In this document: piece after piece, positions 25,480-34,009 of the stretch
Numbering within the stretch: position 1 is the first letter of the stretch
Layout of the letters: the number at the start of each line of letters is the position of its first letter
Assembly (NCBI GenBank): GCA_027924585.1
Contig: BSBM01001436.1
Span: forward strand, 1,550,001-1,614,000
Reading direction: 5' to 3'
Length of the DNA stretch: 64,000 nucleotides
From: Larix kaempferi
Taxonomy: Eukaryota; Streptophyta; Pinopsida; Pinales; Pinaceae
Translations under genes and position numbers: made by a program
The notes under the pieces: generated by a model
The model's input: only the letters and a program-made list of their open reading frames with translations
Database searches by the model: none
What the model was told of the DNA's origin: nothing

Positions 25480-25935
25480 GCTCTATATGATCAGTTGGAT
25501 CATTTATATGTATGTATGTATGTACGCATAATGTTGGATGTTGGATATGATCAGTTGGATCATGTATATGTATGTATGTACGCATCTTGTTGGATGCTGG
25601 ATATGATCAGGTAGATCATGTATTTGTATATGTATCAAGTGGATACTTGTATGATCAGATAGATCATGTATTTGTATATGTATCATGTGGATACTTGTAT
25701 GATCAGGTAGATCATGTATATGTATCAGGTGGATACTTGTATTATCAGGTAGATCATGTATTTGTATATGTATCAGGTGGATACTTGTATGATCAAGTAG
25801 ATCATGTACTTATGTATGTATCAGGTGGATGCATTATGTATATCAGATGGATGCATTTGTATGATCAGATAGATCATGTATGATGATATGTATCAGGTAG
25901 ATACTTTGTATGCATCAGATGGATATACTGTTTGA
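25480..25935 (+). repeat. Tandem array 1 in copia element 2: units of about 42-48 bp
   Basis: Units read GGATACTTGTATGATCAG then GTAGATCATGTATTTG and TATATGTATCAGGT, repeated about six times with small indels. The 48-bp length keeps one frame open (25572-25883), giving a 16-residue peptide repeat around GYLYDQVDHVFVYVS. I read this as a repeat by-product, not a gene. Confidence 0.85.
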
Positions 25936-26170
25936 TTAGGATGATCACAGATGACAAGCTTCAGGATGTTGCTTCAGATAATATGCATCAGGTTGATGCT
26001 ATGAGATGATCAGGATGATCACAGATGACGAGCTTCAAGATGTTGCTCCAGATAATATGCATCAGGTTGATGCTATGATGATGATCAGGATGATCATAGA
26101 TGACGAGCTTTAGGATGTTGCTCCAGATGATACGCATCAAGTTGATGGTATGATGATGATCAGGTTGATC
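25936..26170 (+). repeat. Tandem array 2 in copia element 2: three units of about 72-76 bp
   Basis: Each unit has GATCACAGATGACGAGCTT, AGGATGTTGCTCCAGATAA, then TATGCATCAGGTTGATGCTA and a GATGATCAG end. It lies between arrays 1 and 3 and shares the TGATCA core with array 1. Confidence 0.8.
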
Positions 26171-26239
26171 ATGTGATGATGTACATCAGGATGATGTATG
26201 GTGAGTATCGGTTTGATACTCTATGGCTGTGGATAGGTT

Positions 26240-26745
26240 GTGCAGGTAGCATAGAAAAGACCCTTTAAAAACTGGACAGGTAGAGCAGTGTGCTCGTAAC
26301 ATCTTGGGTTGCTCTATCGAGATCCGGACAGGTAGAGCGGTGTGCTCGTAACATCCTGGGATGCTCTGAGTAGGTTTTGCTACAGTTTCGCATAGAAAAG
26401 ATCCTTTAAAATCCGGACAGGTAGAGCGGTGTGCTCGTAACATCCTGGGATGCTCTATCGAGATCCAGACAGGTAGAGCAGTGTGCTTGTAACATCTTGG
26501 GATACTCTAAGTAGGTTTTGAAAAAGTTCACATAGAAAAGATCCTTTAAAATCCGAACAAGTAGAGCGGTGTGCTCGTAACAACCTGGGATGCTCTATCG
26601 AGATCCAGATAGGTAGAGCGGTTTGCTCATAACATCTTGGGATGCTCTGAGTAGGTTTTGTGAAGGTCAACATGTAAAAGATCTCGGGAGATCCGATAGG
26701 TTGAGCAGTGTGCTCTTAATCAGTCCTGGGATGCTCTTTCGAGGT
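26240..26745 (+). repeat. Tandem array 3 in copia element 2: higher-order repeat with about 65-bp half-units
   Basis: Seven half-units carry GACAGGTAGAGCGGTGTGCT followed by CGTAACATCCTGGGATGCTCT-like sequence. They alternate between two linkers (TATCGAGATCC, and GAGTAGGTTTTG plus CATAGAAAAGATCCTTTAAA), giving a higher-order unit near 145 bp repeated three times, then a diverged unit. Each half-unit can pair AGAGC with GCTCT as a hairpin. Confidence 0.85.
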
Positions 26746-26997
26746 TTTGTTGATGCACATAATCAGTCCTAAGTATTCCATAGTATGGCTAGTGATGATG
26801 AAGACCTACAGGTGGTGGGCCTACATCCAGTACGAAAAAGGACTGGCTCTGTAGAACTTCCTATGATGAGTAGATTCATAGATTGATCGAGATAGCAGCA
26901 GCAGTGACGATAACGATGATTCACTGATGATGATCTAGAGAAGAAGACTTGTGCTAGATGATCTGTGTCGAGAAATACCTTCCTAGTTAAGAGGGAG

Positions 26998-27589
26998 TGT
27001 TGATGTATATGTAACTTCGGAATGTATTTCATTTATATATTTATTGTACTCCTATAGAGATGTATTATTCCTCTATACAGAAGTGTCAGCATTTGTATTG
27101 ACAAGTGTCGCAAGTATGTTAACTTGCCGATGGGTTATTAGACCACCTTGTAAGGGGTCAGCCCGATATAATGTAATATGAAGTTATTGTACCTAGCTAG
27201 ACAAGTTGGCCCCATAAGGTTATTGGGCAAACAGGACAAGTATAAATAGAGACCGGGAGATCTCTATTTGGATCACTTTAGAACTCACACTTCCTTCACT
27301 CGGAAAGTGGTGCACATGTGAAGAGGAGGATCAGCTTCTAAGAGGAGTCTATCTCTTGTACTTCGGTTGTACTTTGGTTGTGCTATTGCTCTATCTATCT
27401 CTGAGGAAGTTGTGGGGTTTTTCACCTTAGGGTTTTCCCCACGGAAACTCTATGTCTATTGTCTCTCATGCTTTTGCTTCTTTTGATGATTGACATGCTT
27501 GTTATGATTGATATGCATTGATATACTGTACATGTTATTCTCTCAGTAAAGATCCTAGAGTATTGTGAATTAATGCTCAAAATTTAATA
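26998..27589 (+). repeat. 3' LTR of copia element 2
   Basis: It is 592 bp, starts TGTTGATG and ends TTTAATA (C-to-T change of the terminal CA). A 12-base duplication lies near 27360-27380. The rest matches the 5' LTR. Confidence 0.95.
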
Positions 27590-29004
27590 CTTCTCATAAA
27601 ATTCCTCTACCTAGGTAATGATTAGAATAGATAGCTTCTTATTAGTTTAGCTTCTACATAATCATCTATTGCTTCCTCTGCACTATAGGATCATTTGCAT
27701 AAATCCAGCTGGTAATTAAATCATCCAAAATTCTTCCTTTTCGTTAGTTTAGTTCGTTTTTCCTCATTCGGACTGGCATTCGGACCGCCATTTAGACCGG
27801 CGTTTGGATCGTCATTCGGACCTGTGTATTTTTTGCATTGTTTTAGGCATTTTTCAGAATCTAATTTCTTCTACCTCTCAATCATCATTCTTCTTACTCC
27901 TAATTAATGATTTTAGATGTAATTTAACTCTTGTTTTATGTTATGTAGACTTCTTAATTAAACTTCATCATTATTTCCTCCTTTCTCTTACTTCTTCCTT
28001 AACCATCTTTCAACCTTCTTCCATAGTTAAAATCTTCATATCTAATTTGCTAATTAGTTACTGTTTTATAATTGATTAGTCTTGTTTTCTAAGTAGTTTG
28101 TTCAAATCATAGTTAATAATTCTATTTTTCAGAGTTGTTTTAACTTGTTAATTAGAAGACTAGTTTCCATTCATACAAATAATGAAGATGCTCATGATAT
28201 AAGATTTGGATCAGAAATTAATATCTTTATCAAATTTTCTATTTGCATCTATAATAAATATCTTTATCAAGTTTTCTACTTTCCAAATCAAATCCAGTTT
28301 AGATTAAACATCTTTATTAAGTTTTCTACTTGCTTCATTTGTTAAACAGTTTCCTGTTTTCATAGATAGAATAAATTTTTGCATTTGAATTATGCAATAG
28401 TTTAAAATCATATAGTTGCATCTTTAATCAGCTTAGGTTAGTTCAAGCCTTCAATTCTGCAAATATAGTGATTGCATCTCATAAGCTCCCTCCTCGGGTT
28501 GACAATTTAAATATTGGAATTATTTAACACATAATAAACACCAACACCAGTAAGTGAGCATTATCCAAGAAGGAATAGACATCCTGGCTGGCCAGGTGAA
28601 ACTTTTCAGAGAAGTATTTGATCCTTTGTTTAAGAAAGGTCTGCCCATGTTTTGGGAAGAATATGGCACAATGAGAACAAAGGAGGGGTATCAAAGCAAG
28701 CTTTGGGAATGCAGGCTGGATCAAGGGTTTCATAGACATGGAGCAGCCGCTAACAAGCAAGGCGGTAGTGGACAAATTGACACAGGAATTCAAGCTAGCT
28801 TTGATCTTTAAAGAGGCTCGTACACTTCTCGAGGGCTATTCATACAGAGAGCACACCGAAATGAGGGTACTTCTCAAGGAGATTGCCATGTTAGATTTTC
28901 CAGCATCCGAGCAGTGGAAACTCATTGAAAAATATGGAAAGGAAAAACTGAAGCTAAGTGCATGAAGAGTCGACGATAGTGGAAGAAGCCCACTGGAGGA
29001 GTAG

Positions 29005-29881
29005 TTACCAGAGCATTTTTGTCTTTTTGTTTGAGTCTGTTTTCATTTGGTAAAAATTATTAGTAAATTTGTAAAAGACAGTTGAGTCAGTTTGGCCAAC
29101 TTCGTCATTTTGTTTTAGTGGTGAACCCGTTGCATAGGTGTCACTGGTTTTGTAACCATTTTCTGTTAGGACAAGTCGAGCCTGAGGCTCAGAAGATCTA
29201 TATAAACAATGTAAAAGGATGCCAAAGGGTTGAAAATTTTGGGGAACCTGTGTATTGCTCTGTGTTGAGTATTTTTTACTGTTTCAATAAAATTTGGCAG
29301 AGCCTTACAGGCATTTTCTCTCAGGGATTCATGTGTTATCGGTCTTGTAGCTTGTTTATTCCTTTCCTTGTGTGAATGTTTTCTTTCTCTGTTTAATCCA
29401 TATTTTCATGTTGTTCATGCTTGGATAAGTGTAGTATCAGAATAGAATTCATAGGAATTATGCTCTGTTCTTTTCCTTCCAAGCATTCATAACCAATTTC
29501 TACTAAAATTGATATAGAATTCATAAGCATATTCTCTATATTGATGGATTGTTTATCTTTTTCTTCTAAATCATCAAACTAAAAGCACTTTGACTGTGAG
29601 TTGGGGGCTTCCTTGCGTCTGAGTGAGTTTGTGTGCAAAGCATTGTCATGATATTCATTTTCTGTCTATATTGACTCCACTACCCAATGGATACCTATTT
29701 GGTTTTTAACCAAACAACAATCTAATCTCAGTTTTAATAATTTATCTACCCCTGCTAAAACATATATGTGAGAGATCCCTCTCTGGAGGATAAGAAGCCA
29801 TATTATCCCTCCTCAAGTGGTTTTGTGGTTACCCCCATTTTGGCCTCTCTGCAACCTTGAGGTATGATTTGGGTGCTAACA
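29005..29881 (+). repeat. 3' LTR of the Tat-like element, copy B
   Basis: About 877 bp, collinear with 2008-2883. It carries the same TATA box (CTATATAAAC, about 29198-29207) and AATAAA. It ends CTAACA at 29881. Only the 5' edge is approximate. Confidence 0.85.
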
Positions 29882-30358
29882 CACATTTTGATGAAATTTC
29901 TTACTTGTTTACCACATAATTTTTTATATAACATAATTATAAAAAAAAATTATGAAACCCAAATTCAACAGAATAATAATATTTCCAATCATCAGTAGAG
30001 ACATAAATGTAGTCCGAATTTAAACCCTCGCTCTTACTAAAAAACAGATTGTCCTTCTCTTTCTTGAAGGAATAGAGCCTTATTCACCTCTGTCATCTTT
30101 TTCCTATAGCGATTCAATACTTGTATTATTTTCCAGTTGGTTTGTTGCTTCGTTGACATGGAAGCTCTTGCTACTTTGAATATCATAAGTGTTTGAATTC
30201 TACTATGAATTTCCATCTGCATATGGTGTGCGATTGCTGAAGATTTTCCAGACACAATAAAAAATGATGGCATTAAGAGCTCCAAGCAGAGGTAATTGAT
30301 TCAGCCTCTCCTACTTGGATGCCATGCTCGCTATCACCCCCACCGCCACTGCCCCTAC
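29882..30358. other. Unassigned AT-rich sequence after the 3' LTR
   Basis: I see no coding frame, repeat terminus or RNA gene here. It should represent the genomic target into which the tandem Tat-like elements inserted. Confidence 0.4.
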
Positions 30359-30594
30359 CAATCCCGCGTTTTAGTTTTTTCCCATATCCACTCCATGATG
30401 AATGCGTAGCTTGAAAAATCCATTTGAACAAACTCGGGAGGGATGGGGAGGTTGGTAAGGGCATTAAAGTTGCCATCAATCCTGCATTTTAGTTTTTTCC
30501 CATATCCATTCCATGATGAATGCGTAGCTTGAAAAATCCATTTGAACAAACTCGGGCGGGATGGGGATGTTGGTAAGGGAATTAAAGTTTCCAT
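30359..30594 (+). repeat. 118-bp tandem duplication, two copies
   Basis: CAATCCCGCGTTTTAGTTTT (30359) recurs as CAATCCTGCATTTTAGTTTT at 30477, and the copies match to about 30590 with only a few substitutions. Confidence 0.9.
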
Positions 30595-30845
30595 GATGAA
30601 TCCTTAGGTTATGGAAACACAACTCTGACTAATTTTCCATGGTCCAACCTAGCTCTACAGGCAATATTTGATGTGTACATCGAGATGTCAGAACACAGTG
30701 ATAGGGCAGAGGACAACCACTGGTGGGAGAGAAACAGTTTTATGGAAAGATGAATGAGAGAAAACGAGGCATTTTAGTTTTCCCATATCCCACTCCTATG
30801 TTAACCACCAACATCATCATCATACTTTTTTACTTTTTCATTAAC

Positions 30846-32276
30846 ATTTTTTGGATAACATCTTTTTTGTGTGTGAATAAGATAATATCATTCTATTACT
30901 AAAATAAAGAGGAATTATACATAATGTTACAAAAAGTTGCTCCCCTGAGCAAGATCATAATCCTTTCATCACCCTCCATATCCACAACCTTAGTCCCAAA
31001 ACCCCCCATACAGAGAAGGGATGATAATTATTTAATAGAGAATTTAAATTCATCCCATATTCTGGCCCTTAACCCTTCCCCATGGTCCCAAACAAGAAAG
31101 ATTAGTTCAATCATTTCTTTCCCATAATAGCACCATAGGCTTGCCTACGACCAATGTAACATTGAGACATAACAAAACATGCAAGACTCGAACTGTTTCC
31201 CCAAAAACAAACTCCACTAGGAACATTACCAGAGGATTTTCAAATTTCCCAATTGTAAAAAAAACAAGACAAACCCGTATGACTGCATAACTAGAATGTG
31301 CATTCATGGAGCTTGGTTGGCCACTGTTGGAGGCTGCTCTTATTACTTCCCATCTTCATTGGTCTGCTCCTGGTTCACTCCTTCTTCTGGCTGGGGTGAA
31401 TTGTGGACCGACGAAGGTGTGAAGGAGGATTTCGCCAGACCCTACACTCCATCTCCATGACGCTGCGCATAAGGCCTTCCTTTGCATTTCCGAGAACTTA
31501 CTGCACCAGGTATCCAAAACTAACCCGCTCCATCATGATTTTAGCAGTAATCTTCCTGAGAATCCAATAAGGATCCACCGCCGACCCCTTCTCATCAATC
31601 TTCCTTTGCATCTCTTCCTCTTCCATTTGAGAGATGGATTCGTCAATGCCTTGTAGGACACCCTCCATGTATTCTTTTTGAACATCCTACTCCACCACTC
31701 AACGTTCATCTCTCCGTCTTCTCCCTCAACGATTTCTCATTCATTGTCGTGGGGCTATCCCAACACTATTGGTTAACATAGGGTCTCTATTGCTTATCCT
31801 CCCCTTACCCGTCAACTTCTCAGCTAGTTCAAAGCGTGGTGGTCTCGGTTTCATGTTAGCCTTCTTAAATATGCCCCGCCTCGCCTTCGCCTTCGTGCTC
31901 CCATTTACTTCTTTCATCAAATCATCCATAATGACAATTAATTTTGCTAGTTAATGCCTTCCATTGATCCAGTTTTCCTTTTACTCTCCACCACAACCAC
32001 CCATCATTCCCATGCACCGACTCTTCAATCTGCTCTGCATCATTTCCTTAGTTGACGTTTTTCTAGTCCAGCTCTTCTTCAACGTCCCCTCCTTTCTTAA
32101 CTACAACGTCCTCTCCCCGTCCTTCATCTACTCAACAATTAAGGCATTCCTCCTCCATCTACCGGGATCCCTACGTCCGACAATGCGGCTCCATTCTCCG
32201 ACAGCACGCCACCCTCCGCATGCACTCCTACTACCACGTTAACACCCGCATCCAGGAATTTTTTGGATAACATCTT
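30846..32276 (-). mobile_element. Retroposed sequence with perfect 19-bp target site duplications
   Basis: ATTTTTTGGATAACATCTT at 30846-30864 is repeated exactly at 32258-32276. The 1,393 bp between has a T-rich left edge, which is the A-rich 3' end of a minus-strand retroposon. Minus-strand frames hold fragments such as QMEEEEMQRKIDEKGSA and MDDLMKEVNGSTKAKARRG, but I cannot assign a family. It could be a 5'-truncated LINE or a processed pseudogene. The duplication makes LINE-machinery insertion very likely. Confidence 0.7.
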
Positions 32277-32366
32277 CCTTGACATGTTTATTTTCTTTAT
32301 TTCTCTTAAAAAATTCATACCTATAAAGTATAAATAGTAAAAATATTAATTTAATAAATATGGGAG

Positions 32367-32367
<1 letters not shown>

Positions 32368-32400
<33 letters not shown>
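32368..32400. repeat. (TA)n microsatellite
   Basis: An uninterrupted TA run lies directly before the RTE-type LINE fragment. A second TA run (about 33550-33572) lies just after it, so the LINE may have entered a TA repeat. Confidence 0.9.
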
Positions 32401-32402
<2 letters not shown>

Positions 32403-33528
32403 CATGGTTATGATTGTTAACACCTACAAAACTAAAGTTATGATTATTAAGTCCAAGAAAGACAAGTTTACACAAATTTTGAATATGACAGTAACAACTT
32501 GGAGGTAGTGTCCTCTTACAAATATCTCTAAAATGATATCTGTCACAAGCTCAATTGGAACTATAGCATTGAGAAAATGATTAACAAAGGGTGGAAAACA
32601 ATTGTAAATCAGCAAACCTTGTATTGTGGAATAAAAAGAATTTCATTTTTGAAACTCTCATCACTCCTGTTATCTTGTACGATTATGAAATTTGGGGTTG
32701 CAACATCTCTCGAGAATCTAGAGAAAGATTGAACAAATTCAAAAGTGTTTTATCATGTATAACCTCAAAATTAAAAGCAATACACCATATCCTATTCTAC
32801 TTATAGAAGTGGGTCTCCCCCCCATTGAAACCATTGCTATGACTATGTACCTAACGTACAAGTACATGATAAATAACATCGGAGACCAGAGACTCCCTAA
32901 AATTGCTTTGGAACTCATTCAAGACCATCTACGGCTCAAGGGAGGCTAGTATAAAGATGCCATGGCTTGATTAAACTATTGGGGGATTAACGAAAAATGC
33001 CACTTTGCAAAATATCAACAACATTAAAAATACTATCACATCTAAGTTTAAAGAAAAATGTGGGACAAGACATATTTAGAGGTTAAAAGAAAATTAAGAT
33101 ACTATAAGGAGGTCATTAACCCTAATATGGAAGATCAAAAGTATCTCTCTATCTTAACCAGTTTGAAGAAAAAATTAATATAGTCAAGATAAGAACAAAT
33201 TCCTATGAGCTTCATAGTGAAACAAGGCATTAGGAAATTCCTAAACACCGTGGGTGAAAAGGATTTGCTCGTTGTGTGATACTATGAGCGTTGAAGATGA
33301 AAGTCACTTTCTCTTAGAGTGCCCTGCGTACACCGGATCACATTTTCATAATTTTTCCTACAATACTAACCTCCATAATGTTTTAACATGCCAAAACTAT
33401 AGCAACCAAGGAACGTTTATTTCTAAGTTTTTTGACGATATGAACAAAATTTTATAGCAATCCAAATAATCCCTCTCTCTTCTCTTAGGGTCCTATAGAC
33501 CAAGTGGGTCTTAGTGGACGTTGTTCGT
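32401..33528 (+). mobile_element. RTE-type LINE, 5'-truncated 3' end of ORF2
   Basis: Broken plus-strand frames give the C-terminal part of an RTE-like reverse transcriptase: KVMIIKSKKDKF, LNWNYSIEKMINKGWK, FETLITPVILYDYEIWGCN, NLKIKSNTPYPILLIEVGLP and LPKIALELIQDHLRLK. The terminal zinc motif follows, CSLCDTMSVEDESHFLLECP. At least two frameshifts and several stops are present. The 3' end is (TCA)n at about 33527-33543, typical of RTE elements, which lack poly(A). Confidence 0.75.
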
Positions 33529-33548
33529 CATCATCATCATCATCTAAC

Positions 33549-33551
33549 TCC

Positions 33552-33592
<41 letters not shown>
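33549..33592. repeat. (TA)n followed by (GA)n microsatellite
   Basis: A TA run changes to GAGAGA at about 33575. It follows the LINE tail. Confidence 0.9.
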
Positions 33593-33749
33593 ACACATTT
33601 AAAAATAATATTTTCCTAATTTTTTTAGGTACTTGCATGTCTATTTCTTCATATACACTTATTGTAGTTTAAACATGATATGGTTCTTTGATTCAATAGA
33701 TTGATTTTTGAACTATAAGTGAAAATAATGTTGATACACTCTTTTCACT

Positions 33750-34009
33750 CACTAGTACAAAATGAGAGATAAGTGACCAGGCGACCAAAAAATTTGGTCA
33801 CCACAGCTTTTTCAAGGGATAAATGACCAAAATTGAGAAATTTTAAGTGAACTGACTAAAAATGACCAAGATAAATGACCAATTTGGTCACGGGATAAGA
33901 ATTAAACTAAAAATGACCAAGATAAATGACCAATTTGGTCACGAGATAAGAACTAAACTAAAAATGACCACATAACAATTGATCATTTTTAGTTGTCATT
34001 CCAGTAGTG
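33750..34009. mobile_element. CACTA-like miniature element 1
   Basis: The left end CACTAGTACAAAATGAGAGA and right end CCAGTAGTG both present a CACTA terminus. The same left terminus occurs at the right end of 45630-45961. The inside is built from AAATGACCAA motifs, with a roughly 57-bp unit repeated twice around GACCAATTTGGTC. No clear 3-bp target duplication is visible. It has no coding capacity. Confidence 0.55.

Larger units (their letters stand above)
20173..27589 (+). mobile_element. Ty1/copia element 2, decayed, with long 3' untranslated tandem arrays
   Basis: The element is 7,417 bp, with LTRs at 20173-20755 and 26998-27589, an initiator-Met PBS directly after the first LTR, and a purine tract (AAGAGGGAG) before the second. 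The pol frame ends at 25372. The remaining 1.6 kb before the 3' LTR is made of three different tandem arrays. The 3' LTR carries a 12-base duplication and ends AATA instead of AACA. Stops and frameshifts make it older than element 1. Confidence 0.95.
18417..28546 (+). mobile_element. Solo LTR (about 2.7 kb) inserted in the 3' ORF, itself split by copia element 2
   Basis: The insertion begins TGTTGG and ends CCAACA, a perfect 6-bp terminal inverted repeat. It is flanked by CCAGT on both sides (18412-18416 and 28547-28551). Without copia element 2 and its TSD copy it is about 2,708 bp. No second copy of its start or coding sequence lies inside. A TATA box (CTATATAAAG, 19596-19605) is followed by AATAAA at 19664-19669, the layout of an LTR. 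It is most simply a solo LTR left by LTR-LTR recombination; a short non-autonomous LTR element is the alternative. Confidence 0.75.
15504..28965 (+). pseudogene. Extra 3' ORF of the Tat-like element, copy B, interrupted at 18416/28552
   Basis: This is a roughly 1,100-codon frame in the position retroviruses use for env. The ATG at 15504 is in good context (A at -3, G at +4). The N-terminal third (to about 16430) looks globular, with FIDWCAGHYSPDRREIL and AFRFWSYLLKMFLA. The middle has SASKRKKVE-like basic residues near 17045-17060. From about 17500 to 18300 it is a Lys/Glu-rich coiled coil. The 3' part resumes at 28552 (IIQEGIDILAGQVKLFREV) and ends EKLKLSA near 28965 after a frame change shared with copy A. 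Stops include 15804, 16424, 17066, 17492, 17900, 18011 and 18140; several are CAG or CAA in copy A. I see no signal peptide or transmembrane helix, so an envelope is unlikely. I do not recognise the family. Confidence 0.75.
2008..29881 (+). mobile_element. Tat-like Ty3/gypsy retrotransposon, copy B, carrying two nested insertions
   Basis: The order is LTR, tRNA-Asp-type PBS, gag, protease, an extra RNase H, RT, the original RNase H, integrase, a 1.2-kb spacer, a roughly 1,100-codon 3' ORF and LTR. Removing the copia element with its TSD copy (8015-13267) and the solo LTR with its TSD copy (18417-28551) leaves about 12.5 kb, a normal size for Tat/Ogre elements. All reading frames are broken, so it is an old non-autonomous relic. 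The copies also differ visibly between LTRs, in keeping with age. Confidence 0.85.

Noticed and set aside
25504-26170. Regularly spaced repeats that might be mistaken for a CRISPR array
   Set aside because: Units are directly adjacent with no unique spacers, inside a plant retrotransposon.
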